From contig JAPDOI010000276.1 in NCBI GenBank assembly GCA_029168955.1, positions 62,001 through 126,000 on the forward strand: a DNA stretch of 64,000 nucleotides, given 5' to 3'. A model generated the notes under the pieces. That model was not told where the DNA came from. It did no database searches and saw only the letters and a program-made list of their open reading frames with translations. The stretch's first letter is position 1. The number at the start of each line of letters is the position of its first letter. Both the position numbers and the translations under genes were made by a program. Below, piece after piece: positions 10,022 through 21,800 of this stretch. This DNA is from Aplectana chamaeleonis (lineage: Eukaryota > Nematoda > Chromadorea > Rhabditida > Cosmocercidae).

Positions 10022-11820
10022 ACACTCTTGGTGACGTCCTGCACACTCCCACTGCGGTCCTGCTAACTTTCGATGACCTGCACACTCCCACTCGGGACCT
10101 GTGCATTTTCTACGACGCCCTGCACACTCCAACTGGGGACCTGCGCACTCTCTATGACGTCCTGCACACTCCCGTTGGGTTCTTCACATTCCTACTTAGG
10201 ACCTGCGCACTTTCTATGACGTCCTGCACACTCCACCAGGGTCCTGCACACTTTCTATGACGCCCTGCACACTCCCACTGAGGTCCTGCACACTTTCTAT
10301 GACGCCCTGAACACTTCCGCTGGGGTCCTGCGCATTCCTACTTAGGACCTGCGCACGTTCTATGATGTCCTGCACAATTTTACTAAGGTCCTACACACAT
10401 TCCATGACGTCCTGCTAATCCCTACTGGGGTCCTGCACACGCTTCATGATGTCCTGCACACTCCTACTGATGTCCTGCACACATTCCATGAAGTCCTGCT
10501 CATCCCTACAGGGGTGTTGCACACGTTTCATGATGTCCTGCACACTCCTACTAAGGTCCTGCACACATTCTATGACGCCCTCCACGCTACCATTTGGGTC
10601 CTGCACACTTTCTATGACGTGCTGCACACTTCCGTTGGGGTCCTGCACATTCCTACTTAGGACCTGCGCACTTTCTATGACGTCCTGCACACTCCAATTA
10701 GGGTCCTGCACACTTTCTATGACGCCCTGCACACTCCCACTGAGGTCCTGCACACTTTCTATGACGCCCTGAACACTTCCGCTGGGGTCCTGCGCATTCC
10801 TACTTAGGACCTGCGCACTTTCAATGACGTCCTGCACACTCCGATTAGGGTCCTGCACACTTTCTATGACGCCCTGAACACTCCCACTGGGGTCCTGCAC
10901 ATTCCTACTTAGGACCTGCGCACTTTCTATGACGTCCTGCACACTTCGATTAGGGTCCTGCACACTTTCTATGACGCCCTGAACACTCCCACTGAGGTCC
11001 TGCACACTTTCTATGACGCCCTGCACACTCCCACTGGGGTCCTGCACATTCCTACGTAGGACCTGCGCACTTTCTATGACGTCCTGCACACACCGATTAT
11101 GGTCCTGCACACTTTCTATGACGCCCTGCACACTCCCACTGAGGTCCTGCACACTTTCTATGACGTCCTGCACACTTCCGCTGGGGTCCTGCACATTCCT
11201 ACTTAGGACCTGCGCACTTTCTATGACGTCCTGCACACTTCGATTAGGGTCCTGCACACTTTCTATGACGCCCTGAACACTCCCACTGGGGTCCTGCACA
11301 TTCCTACTTAGGACCTGCGCACTTTCTATGACGTCCTGCGCACTTCGATTAGGGTCCTGCACACTTTCTATGACGCCCTGAACACTCCCACTGGGGTCCT
11401 GCACATTCCTACGTAGGACCTGCGCACTTTCTATGACGTCCTGCACACTCCGATTATGGTCCTGCACACTTTCTATGACATCCTGCACACTCCCACTGAG
11501 GTCCTGCACACTTTCTATGACGTCCTGCACACTTCCGCTGGGGTCCTGCACATTCCTACTTAGGACCTGCGCACTTTCTATGACGTCCTGCACACTCCGA
11601 TTAGGGTCCTGCACACTTTCTATGACGCCCTGCACACTCCCACTGGGGTCCTGCACACTTTCTATGACGTCCTGCACACTTCCGCTGGGGTCCTGCACAT
11701 TCCTACTTAGGACCTGCGCACTTTTTATGACGTCCTGCACACTCCGATTAGGGTCCTGCACACTTACTATGACGTCTTGCACACCCTCACTGGGGTCCTG
11801 CACACCTTTATGACGCCCTG
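10022..11820 (-). repeat. 21-bp minisatellite array, about 85 units
   Basis: A 21-bp unit of the form TCCTGCACACTTTCTATGACG recurs throughout, grouped into 42-bp dimers and partly into 105-bp higher-order units (one marked by TTCCTACTTAGGACCTGCGC). Read on the minus strand it gives a 547-codon frame (12058-10415) of seven-residue repeats such as VQDVIES, VQDPSGS and AQVLSRN. The frame survives because 21 is a multiple of three; at 10415 it stops while the repeat DNA continues, and plus-strand frames are also open over long stretches. I annotate it as a satellite, not as a protein gene. It is homologous to the 42-bp array at 21560-24440. Confidence 0.85.
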
Positions 11821-12025
11821 CATTTTTTGCATCGCTAGACGACTCGCAGAAGTTATCATGACCCACGGCCAAAAGTGCGCTCCACGGACAAACTCGGTTG
11901 GCCCGAGGCACGTAAGAGGTGAGTCGGGCTGATTTTTTGGTAATCGATAAATGTCGCACCCACCTAAATGTTTGTACCATTTCATACAAGTTTTGATCGG
12001 CCATTCCAAAGATATCGGGGACACA
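11821..12025. other. Unique flank of the minisatellite
   Basis: Short non-repeat sequence between the array and a CA run. It is translated at the start of the long minus-strand frame but shows no signal peptide or domain. Confidence 0.3.
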
Positions 12026-12060
12026 TGCACACACATACACACACACACACACACACACAT
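12026..12060. repeat. CA microsatellite
   Basis: An interrupted (CA)n run of about 35 bp ending near 12059. Confidence 0.9.
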
Positions 12061-12129
12061 CGGGACATAACTGCTTTAAGTATAAGGATAGCGTGATAAC
12101 GAATTCTCGGAAAAAATCGTTTACATTCA

Positions 12130-12480
12130 GATGTAACCTTTGGTGTTGACACTCGTCGTCTCAGTACAAATATTCGCGAAAATATAATAAAATTCGAGAG
12201 AAATGCATTATACAGATCAAAGAACGCTCAGATATTACATGTATTGGAAGCAGAGAACAGAGGAACAAAAAAAAACCAAGTCCCTTATTGTACAATGAAG
12301 CAGGTAGCAGCCGATCGAACCCCAGAACATAAAATACGGAGAGCTATTCTGAAATCGGGAATTTCACATGGAACTGTTGAACAAGCAAAAACTCATCAAA
12401 CTACGAAAACATCGAATGCGAAGTGCTATCCTAGAAAACTATTTCGTTTGTATATCACGACGGAAAGAAGTGCGTGTTAG
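12130..12480 (+). repeat. Dispersed repeat, inverted copy at 20390-20700
   Basis: The blocks GAACGCTCA, CAGGTAGCA, CCGATC and ACTACAAAAACATC-like sequence occur in the same order in the reverse complement of 20390-20700. A 78-codon frame here and a 107-codon frame in the other copy are related but drifted. Family unknown. Confidence 0.6.
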
Positions 12481-12779
12481 TGGTGATTGAGGGGAGCAAT
12501 CATGAATCAAGTGATTCAGCTACCGCAAGTCGGCATCGTTTCGTGTGAATTTGCCGCTTTCTGTACTGAAGTGGGACAAGTGACAGCTTCCTAATTTTGA
12601 AATCCAAACACCTGATTTTTTTTCTCATGCAGTAGATGTACACATTTATTTACGCTCCATCAAAGTTGTTGGGCTTGCTTCGATGTACTTAGATGCTGCA
12701 GTTCCTTTTTTTGTTTTGCGCCACTTGTGCTGCGATTATGTCATGTCTTATGACTCGTCCGGTGAATGAAAAATGACTC

Positions 12780-13240
12780 TGTGATTTTCACTTAATTGTG
12801 TAGTAGACCCCTCCTGCATAACACGTGCCAGGTGCGAGATCTCTTTTCATCCGAATAGGCGAGATATAGGCGACTACCACGGGCCCGACCCTCTTCGTTC
12901 ACCACCACGGGCCACACCTCCTCTCTGATTTTGGACTAAATACCTGCTAGATGGGTGGTTGAGTTTAAACCGCGTCGTCATTCTTCACTTCATCGCCGGC
13001 CTGTCTCTTCATCCTGGTTCTTTCTCGTGCAATGGCTGCAGCTGAAGAGGAATACAGACCTGAGACAACTCGTCCACCAATTTATTTCCCTCAAAATATG
13101 GGCATCTTTGAAGAGTCGTAACTCCGTTCGTAGAAGACCTTGAACGATTCTGGAAACACCATTGTGATCAGCGCTTATTTTCTCCTAGACAAGCATTAAA
13201 TCTGAGAAATAATTTTCAGGGTGTCCTGTGCCTCTAAGGG
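12780..13240. mobile_element. Degenerate type-c TTAA element
   Basis: Shares with the intact type-c copies the landmarks AATTGTGTAGTAGACCC, GAGATATAGG, ACAACTCGTCCACCA, TAACTCCGTTC and a right end GTCCTGTGCCTCTAAG in place of CTGTGCCTTTAAG. Both ends are eroded. Confidence 0.7.
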
Positions 13241-14279
13241 TGGCTCGGACCCAGCTCTATCTGAACCGGAGAATGAGCAAGACTTCCTGAGGCTAGCTCC
13301 GTAAATTCGCGATGCACAGTCTTACGTGTGATGCCTATTAATTGACGATTTTTAGCAATATGCGCGTTAGGGTCTTGTGAGCTGTTCCTCTCGACTTGAA
13401 TATCTTATTCGTGTCAGGGGGCACTTCGCCATTGCACTGCAGACAATATCTTTGTGGCGAATATCAATATCAAGACTGCTTTCGTTATCGATTTCGCAAA
13501 TATTGTACTCACATGACTGAGGTAGGACAAAGAAAACCCGTATTGTGAGATCCTTCGGAACCTCCATCACTTATCGGATGAGCGAATCATTTGATTTTCG
13601 GAAGTGAAACATTGATGTGAAATCTTGTGAGAGATTCTGTTTTGGTAAACCGAAGTTGAGAAAAAGATTCTCATTTGCAGGCCAAAGGTATTTCTTGGAA
13701 TGCTGAACAGAAATCTAAAAACTGCTTCCCGGTCTTGCGATATAATTCTGGAACACATGTAAGGAAAAATTGTTTCGATTCTTTCTCGAGAATCTGTGAC
13801 GGGTCATGGTTCAATACTTAGGAAGCAGTAAAACCTACGAAAAATGCTGACTCCGCTCTTTATAGAAAGGATCTGCGGACTCTGGCATAGGGGCTCTCAA
13901 TGTCTCGCGCATTTTAGACTCCTGAACGCACTTCTGTACACGGCGCCGAGCTGGGCGTTGTTCGCGACAAAGTATCATATACAGCCGTCATGGCATTTTC
14001 TTCAAAACAGCACCAATGTTTATTCAACGTAACGATCAACTTGCTCAAGACTCTACTAAAAATCCTAGAAAGCAGTGGCTTCACGACCGAGCATGCATAT
14101 AAGCCCTTCGCCACCTTCAGTCAAGCGAATGGACTACACGCGATCATTTGCTACGGCCTAGCGGCATTCGTGGCAACACCGTTCAGGAAGGTTTAGAAAC
14201 CATGGAGACAGCGATCTAAACCCTATTGCTTATCTAAGGCTTTCGCGGGGGTCGGTGGCCAGTTAAAACGCCCCTTTCC
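13241..14279. other. No recognised gene
   Basis: Several 60-70 codon frames on both strands, none with a signal peptide, splice context or domain that I recognise. Confidence 0.3.
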
Positions 14280-14906
14280 TAATCAAATTGATCGGATCTG
14301 GCTGATCGGCGGAGGTTTCGGCATGACTCATAACTGCCGAAGTTTTCGTGGTAGTGTCTCAAATGTGGCGGAGTTTTCGAGGCAACGTGTTTCAGTGTCT
14401 GCTCTGTTTTTCTCTGATACTCTCTCGTGTTGAGCGCGGGAATGGCAGCCCACAATGTATACGCTGTGCTTGGATGTGAGGTGTTTGTGTTTGTCATGGT
14501 TGACATTGCTTGGGGGCAGGTTAAATAGCCAATGCTGCCTCTTGACCTGCCACTGACGCCCGCGGCTGCAGGAGTGGTACGTGGTGGTCAGTGGAAGGTG
14601 ATCAGGCAAAACGTTCGCGGTAATCATGTGGGTGTGACGTCACATTGAGTGATCGGTGGGAGGGTATTAGGCAGAGCTCTCGGTGTAAACGGGTCAAATG
14701 TGACGTGGCATTGTAGGGTCGGGGGGAGGTTGACACGCGGAGTTTTCGGCATGAATGGTTGTAGGGTCGGGGGGAGGTTGACACGCGGAGTTTTCGGCAT
14801 GAATGGGAATGCTTTCGGGCTTAGCCAGCCCCTTTTTTCGATTCGAGCGGCAGCACGCTACCTGTTCAACTCTTCTCAACCCTCCACCGACACCTGCGAG
14901 TGTGTA
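14280..14906. repeat. Degenerate tandem block with a recent 45-bp duplication
   Basis: GTAGGGTCGGGGGGAGGTTG followed by ACACGCGGAGTTTTCGGCAT occurs twice at 14714-14804, and weaker copies containing AGTTTTCG/GGCATGA phrases run back to about 14320. Open frames follow the repeats. Confidence 0.55.
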
Positions 14907-14914
14907 AGTAATAC

Positions 14915-15406
14915 TTAAAGGCAGTGTTCACGATGGTTTTCGTTCCCGAGTTTTTCGCTAAAAACAACGCATTGGCCACCAAATGTTACCAAAATTACGA
15001 AGAAACGGCTTAAAACGCACTAAAGCGTCTTATTTCAGTGACATTATTCTCTGGCCTGGACTAGTTGTCCGATTGGATGAACATGTTCACGGTGGTTGTC
15101 ACCGGTGAAAAATGGGGTTAATCAAAAATGAAAGAATATTTTAGACAAAACAGTATTAGTTAGGGTCCGGAGAAAAGAACCGAGCAACAGAGAGTAGCGA
15201 ATTTCAAAAGACGGGTCCGCGAAAGATTTCACTGTCACACCGAACAGTTCCTGTGAGAGTAAAAAGGTGGAGTGAGAGTAAAGGATTTGGTGCCCTTCGG
15301 GGGCGTTTTTCTCAATTTCTTCGTCGTTTCAGTTCTACCCGGGAGCCAAGCAATCGATTTAAGCATTAATCTCAAAATCGAAGATTATCGTGAACGCTGC
15401 CTTTAA
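14915..15406. mobile_element. Type-a TTAA element inserted in an E-family TIR
   Basis: Ends TTAAAGGCAGTGTTCACGA and GTGAACGCTGCCTTTAA. Removing it and one TTAA restores the E-family end CTTAAGAGACCGCC, which supports a TTAA target-site duplication. Non-coding. Confidence 0.88.
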
Positions 15407-16100
15407 GAGACCGCCTGCTCCACGGCGAATGTCCACAGTCGACCGGTGCGCTCCACGGCTAATCGATTCCGTGGGTGACGTGTGTGGACTCTCGGTCCGC
15501 TGGGAACCACTTCAATTACTACAGCAGGCGTTTTTTACATGGTATACATCCGTTGCTTCTTTTCCACTCCACTCTCGAGTACGATGGGAGAAAGGCCATG
15601 ATGTAGCCACAATTATTCACTCTCTTACGGGCTTGGTGCGTTTCAAATTTGGAAGGTTTTCCAACTTTACACGCACAAGGTGCTTTGAAACACGACTTTT
15701 CTCAATTTTTGGGCGTGCTGGCCACGAATCCAACGATTTTCTTTCAACTTCCAGAATTTTCTGTAGGTTAACAGATAATTAGGACTGCACCCAGCGAAAC
15801 CGACCCAAAACATTGGAAATTTGAAAACTGGACTTTGGATACATGATGTTCTAATAAGTCTCATAGCCAATTTTCGACGGACTCAGAGACTTTGACCTGC
15901 AAGGTTGCCTGTTGTAACCGACGAAAATTCCAAGATGATTCTTGAAATGGGAGTCACATTCGAAATTCCGCAGCCTTTTCTAAATGACCGGCCGGGCGAA
16001 GTCGCAAAAACCTTGAAACGTTTACCAAAACAAAACAAACGGCAAACTATATGAATACTCCAAGATCTCACAAGGTTGCTGAGCCGAATACAAAACTTAG

Positions 16101-16171
16101 GTGTCAGGCACGAATCGAACCCGCATTACATCGCTTATCGTGTGAGAGTGTTACCATTGCACTACCGACAC
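16101..16171 (-). tRNA. tRNA-like sequence, probably a degenerate tRNA or SINE-type head
   Basis: On the minus strand a seven-base acceptor stem (GTGTCGG with CTGACAC) pairs fully, counting one G-U. It is followed by a D-arm-like GTGCAATGGTAACAC and a B-box/T-loop GGGTTCGATTC. The T stem has one mismatch. The anticodon stem cannot be drawn convincingly and position 33 is not a clear T, so no anticodon is assigned. It lies inside the E-family element in a segment absent from copy 2. A functional tRNA is unlikely. Confidence 0.4.
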
Positions 16172-16767
16172 CCGCTCTGCATTCCTCAGCTATTCACGCA
16201 TGAACTCTGTAGGCACAACAGCGCTAACAATATTATTGAAAATTGTAGAGTAAACACCATTCATTATTCAGCATCTCCAATTATACCCCCTAGCGAAGGT
16301 TCAGCAAACTCTGGAGCACTGAACAAACGGCAGGCTTTTAGCCCCATCCAGCAAAGTTACCCTTCAAACGGAAATCTGAAATAATGCTGATCATGAAGCT
16401 AGATTACCGTAGTCGACGGTAGTTCCATAGGGAAGTTGACAAATGTAAACAACACATTCTTGCGCAGAAAGCCGGATTACCCTCGTGGTCAAGGCAGCAA
16501 AATTTTGAACATTAACATACTACAGATATCTCAATTAGTTGCAGCTGCTATTTCGAAAACCAATTAGTCGACACCAGTTTCGTGATATGTCTCAAATATA
16601 ACCCTTCTCACCAACGTTTGGGACAATTTTTTCCGAACAAAGAAGCTTGGAAATTCGAAAAAATTCATTTCCGAATAAGGTGGTTAAATAACTAGGAATG
16701 CTCAAAATGCTCGATCACTGTGAATGCGAATAGGTTACCTTATACCTTGATACCTTATGATCCATCA

Positions 16768-17537
16768 TCACTGCGCGTCGCCGCCGTGTGGACCACATCT
16801 CAACCAGCTCGACCGATCCCGAGCAAGGGACATCCAGTGATGGTGATTTTCAGTGCAGAACGTCTTGACTCTGCCTGAAAATACAGAGTTCCATCTTGTG
16901 GGAGGACGGCCTAGAGGCCGGCGGCAGTCACGTGGTAACCAGACTGTTGTACGGAGGCTCCATTGGTCATCCATGCGGCGCAACACGTGTCCTGCCCATC
17001 GGTGTTTAGACTGGGCCATGAACAGAAGAGGGTTCATTAACTGCGACTGCTTTCGAAGATCAGCACTGCATAGGCCACCAGCTCGCTGGGCACGACGATT
17101 AGTCTTCAGTAGTCTGCGTTCCAAGGCCCTGTGAGCTGTCCTTATGGCCTGTGTGGTCGCCTTCGTTTCCGCCCATGTCTCGGTTCCATAGCACAACGCA
17201 GGTAGCACCGTGGTGTCGAACAAACGTGCTCGTGTCTTCACATCCCGCAATTTGTCTGTCACTTCCACTATCGATCCAAGTGCAGACCAGGCAGCTCGTC
17301 GTCTCCGTCCGATCTCCGTAGACAAGTCGTTTTGCATGTTCACCTCTCTTCCGAAATAGACGTAGCTGTTCGTAGTGGGTAGGGGAGCCGATCGCTTTGC
17401 CTGCAGCGTCCAGTTCGTTAAGCGTTCCTTCGACTTCTGTGGAAGACGAACCCAGCAGCACAATGTCGTCAGCGAAGCGCAAGTTGGATAGTCTGCACCC
17501 GTCTATGAGGATACCTTTGCCGTCACAGTCGATGTGA
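16768..17537 (-). pseudogene. RTE-type reverse transcriptase fragment, frameshifted
   Basis: The first part, about 17537-17390, encodes the catalytic block with LRFADDIVLLGSS (the FADD form of the YxDD box). The second part, 17400-16768 in another frame, encodes the C-terminal region of RTE-clade reverse transcriptases: TNSYVYFGREVNMQNDL, LPALCYGTETWAETK, HRWAGHVLRRMDDQW and GRPPTRW. The join near 17395 lacks about 30 expected residues and changes frame, so it is dead. The endonuclease and the fingers region are missing. Confidence 0.85.
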
Positions 17538-17689
17538 ATAGGTTACATTATCAAAAACCTAACGATATTCAAGAGAGACCCTATCTCCCGAAACTTCTAT
17601 GAGTATTGAATGTTTTATGTCGTGGGTACACAGTGTGGACACGCGGTCCATTAAGTGTTAAGGCTTATTCGTAACTTGAAACCGTTTCA

Positions 17690-18340
17690 TCCGGCGATTT
17701 AAAAACGCTCAGGCGGGCGTAATCTCGCGTGATATAGACGGACAAATGCAGACCAAACCACGGGAATGAAAAAAGCTATTGGCTCGGCATTCCTACTTTT
17801 TTTGACATTGTTGCCCTTACCTGCTAGATAAAAGGGTTCTGCACAGCTTTCGAACAAAAAGTGGTTCCAAAAGAGGATGGGGTGGAATTTGCTTGAACAG
17901 CAACAGGAAACTAAAGATAAAGTTGCTAGTTTTCGGCATGAAATGTAAATTTTTGGTAGCCTCATTACATTTTCTCATCTCTCTCATCGGAAATGTATGA
18001 TAGTTTTTCCCTTTCACCTGCCGTATTTTATGCGAGTGAACTGTGACGTCTGCAATTTTGCGCCACATACGCAAGGTTGTGACGAATGATTGCGGACTAG
18101 CCGCTTCGACTAGAAGAATCTCTTCCATCATGGGAGCGACGCGATTAGTCGAAGCGACCTAACAAAATCATGCAGGCCGCTTTGACCAGCTATGAAATAC
18201 CCCAGTCGCTCGGCGATCGCGACCGAAACTGCAAACTGTTCCAAACCGTCGCGACTCAGTGCAATATTTGTTGTCGCGATGGGTTTTGTAATTGTTGGTA
18301 GTGCCGCGACTAGTCGAAGCGACCTGCTATGAATGAGCCT
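17690..18340. mobile_element. F-family element, truncated copy
   Basis: Matches 39192-41460 (minus its insertions) in order: GCTCAGGCGGGCG, GATTGCGGACTAG, CAGTCGCTCGGCGATCGC and the right end GCCGCGACTAGTCGAAGCGA. The right terminus (AGTCGAAGCGACCTGCTATG) matches the family TIR; the left terminus is missing. Confidence 0.6.
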
Positions 18341-18567
18341 TAAGAGAGGTCGCGGCCCCGCTCATTTACTCGAATAATTTTGAAGAACGGCCCTGAGGAA
18401 TGTGTACGAGGAAACCTCGGATGAAGAATGATTTCAATACTTCAAACTAGAAAGAGTCGTTCCAATATCATTTCGTCTGTAGGCGAAGAATTTCGCCAAC
18501 ATGAAGCGACGTAAACTTTTGTTTACGATGATTTGTAACCAAGGCGAGATACAGACAGTGATTTCGT

Positions 18568-18840
18568 TCACATAAAACCTGAAACGTGCAATTTATGGAA
18601 ACACGCCCGTTCTGACCATGCACATTGACGAACTCTATTAAACAGTAGTCTTCTAATTGTGGTTTTAGCAACCATAATAGGGAATATACCGTACCATAGT
18701 TCTGTGGTTAATTTAAATAGATCCGTAACACCTGTAACACCTCCATTTGAAGAAAGCATCATCGTAATAGAACGCACAAGTTCAAGGCAAAACGGTATAG
18801 AGGATGCGAATCCGCAGAGCAGCAAACGCCGGTCTAGCTT
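18568..18840 (-). CDS. Srv-like receptor, exon 4 (TM6-TM7 and C-terminus)
   Basis: Acceptor AAGTCCATTGCAG, then 90 codons and a TGA stop (18570-18568). KLDRRLLLCGFASSIPFCL is the TM6 entry and LWYGIFPIMVAKTTIRRLL the TM7 exit, as in Srv proteins. A GGTGTTACA/GGTGTTACG direct duplication sits in the TM6-TM7 loop. No clear AATAAA was found downstream. Confidence 0.7.
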   Translation of the reverse strand, partial: KLDRRLLLCGFASSIPFCLELVRSITMMLSSNGGVTGVTDLFKLTTELWYGIFPIMVAKTTIRRLLFNRVRQCAWSERACFHKLHVSGFM

Positions 18841-21800
18841 CTGCAATGGACTTATTACATTCAAGGTCATGTAAATAAAAGTGAATACTGATTCCAACTC
18901 CGCTTTCTACGAGCAAGCCCAGCGGTTCTAATTGCAAGTGCAGGAATGCGTGAAACTATTAAGTCAGAAAAAATGTAAGGGGCACGGATTAACTCTTAAG
19001 AGACCGCCTGCTCCACGGCGAATTTCCACAGCCGACCGGTGCGCTCCACGGCTAGTCGTTTCCGTGAGTGACACGCGGTCCGCTGGGAACCATTTTGATC
19101 GGAGCAGGCTTTCTTATACACAACCAGTGACCGTCTCTGCACCTTTGAGTACAGAGAGCAAGCAGAGAATTGAAGTAAGACCAAGGTAAAGCAACGATCC
19201 ACCGCTTTCTTACGGGCCTGCTGTGTATTGATTTTGGAAGGTATTCGAACTTTGCATGCGCAAGGTGCTTTGAAACACTTTTCGCAAATTTTTGAGCGTG
19301 CTGGCCACGGAAATAAACGTTTATCTCTCGACTTCTAGAAAGTTTTGCAGGTTACAGTTAATGCTTAGAACTGTGCCATGTGGAGCACGACCGTCCACTA
19401 TGTAATGCCCTGTTAAACCTCATGGAGAACTTTCGGCGGACTAATAAACTTTGACCTGCAAAGTTTTCTGTTATAACCGATGAAAATTTCATCAGAAATG
19501 TCAAAAGGGAAAGCAAATTCATGATGAGCACCCCCCTCCATCGCCTTCCCCGCCCCCAAATGACCACCCGAGCGAAGTCGCACCAAAATCTCAAACAATC
19601 AACAACGGATAACGATCAGCACGGCAGACAACAACGGTGCTTCTGAAAAACGTAAAAGAAGCACCATTTGATTGTTGAAGGCCTCCAAATACACCCCTCA
19701 GTGAAGTTTCAACAAAATCTTGAGCATTGAACTAATGGCAGGTTTCACCCCCAGTTATCCTCCTCTCCCAGTTTAGCGAAATCTGGAACAAAGATGACCG
19801 ATGGCTCACATACCTGAGTCGACGGAAAATTTAGTGAGAACTGAAAGGTAAACACCAGAACCTTGTGCAGCAACTTGCACGACCCTCGGTGTCAATGCAG
19901 CAAAATTTTAAATGATGACCTACTGCAGTCATCTCGAATAGGTGGCACTGATATTCCGACAATCAACCAGAGAACATCAGTTGTAATCAGCTTCATTATA
20001 ATAACCCCCTTTAGCATAGTTTGGAACCATTTTCTTTAAGACCAAAAAAGCTCGAAAAAGTGAAAAGTGCCATTTCCGGAGATGGTAGTGAAATTACTAG
20101 GAACACTCAAAATGCTTGACCACTGTGAATGTAGATAGGTTACATTATAAGGAACCTATTCGTATTTGAAAAGAACTCGAAGCATTAGAAATTCAAAAAA
20201 TATGGAAAGTTGTGTGGCGTGGGTGCGCAGTGTGGACACGCGGTCCGAGGGGCAAAACAGCCGTGGGTGCGCAGTGTGGACACGCGGTCTCTAAAGTGTT
20301 AAAAAGACACCGCCACTCTCTCCGCACTACCGTACCGAAAGCGGCAGGTGCATGCCGGGTCACGTGCGGCCGCTCAATCACCTGATTAACGATTGATACC
20401 CTCGTTCGCCATGAACGCGCAATTCCTTTGGTCGTTATGTGTAAGGAAAATAATTTTCTGAAGTGGCCCATAGTATCAGATGTTTTTGTAGTTGGGTCGG
20501 TTTCTGTTTGTTTCACGGTTTCATGTGACTTTTCCGTTTAAGGTTTGCTCCTCGTATTCGATGTTTTGGGGGGTTTGATCGGTTGCTACCTGTTGTAATG
20601 TTCAATGTGACCTTTTCGTTTTTTTTTCATCCCCTGTTTTCTGTCTAGAGCGAGTTCAATAAAAATTTTGAGCGTTCGTCGATTTGTGGTATGAGGCATT
20701 TCTTTCAATTTTTTTCTCCTCTCGCGATTAGTTGTACAGATATGATGAACGTCAAAAGCACAAGGTATGGGTGCAAAACTAGTTGGGGGAGGGCACTCAA
20801 GATTTACCCATAGAAGTGAAAAGATTAATCCATGAAAATGAAATTTTCTTTCGTTATCAGGTATGTGATAACATTATCACTAGTAATTTTCCAGAATTTC
20901 CATGAAATGAGATCGATTTCTGAGCAGAATCATCCATTTATTACATGGATTCTGAGTGCCCCCCCCCCCCCGAACAAGGTATGTATTTCTGAATTGTGGT
21001 GAGCGCGAAGCGCTCACCAGATTTGGCTTTGATTCGCCATCGCGCAACCCCTGATCTCAGTATCAGGGTCCAGAGTAAACATAGGAAGACCGTTCTTTTT
21101 GTATTTTCTTTTTGTATATTACTTTAGAAAGGTGAATAACTGTTCAAAAAATGGTCCGGAATGGTAACCTGAGATTCGAGAAAAAGTGTCAAAACCAAGT
21201 CATTTTGGTCGAAAAAATGTTCATCTCCTTTTCTTTTTTCAGTTGGCGTTCACGATCTTGTTGGAACACTTATCGTTGAGCTAGAGAGCTCATTTTTGGC
21301 CAGGAAGCTGGTTTTGTTTGCACCTAGCTCCTGTCAAAATTTGAAGTTGGTTGCTCAATTTTTGCGGAACCTCAAAATTGAGGGTCAAGAAAGACAAAAA
21401 CACGTAAACATGTTATTATAAACCATCCGACGTTTACTTATTCGTAAAAATGAACTAGTGAAATAAACACCGTTACTGATAGGCTTTTGCTAAGGATTTG
21501 ACGGGGCAGCGCTTCAATCGATACGGCAGGATCTCGGAAGTACTTTTTGGAACGCCGCACGGTGTGACTCAGAAGTGCGCCACAGTGCGAAAGACGCCGT
21601 AGAAAGTGTGGGACCCAAACGGGTGTGCGCAGAACGCCGTAGAGAGTGTGCGGGACCCAAATGGGAGTGCGCCGGACACCGTAGAAAGTGTGCGGGACCC
21701 AAATGGGTGTGCGCAGAACGCCCTAGAAAGTGTGCGGGACCCAAATGGGTGTGCACAAAACGCTCTAGAAAGTGTGTGGAACCCAAATGAGAGTGCGCCG

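Larger units (their letters stand above)
14907..17661. mobile_element. E-family TTAA element, copy 1, with insertions
   Basis: The left terminus is the ACTTAAGAGACCGCC sequence, split by a type-a element at its TTAA; the right terminus is GCGGTCCATTAAGTGTTAA. Interior blocks (AGACCGCCTGCTCCACGGCG; ACCGACGAAAATTCCAAGAT) match copy 2 at 18989-20302. Relative to copy 2 it has gained a segment with the tRNA-like sequence and an RTE fragment (16768-17537). Confidence 0.7.

Noticed and set aside
10415..12058. A 547-codon minus-strand open frame of VQDxxxS heptads as a coiled-coil protein
   Set aside because: The unit is 21 bp and stop-free, so an open frame is automatic. Many heptads contain Pro-Ser-Gly, the array continues past the stop codon, and overlapping plus frames are also open.
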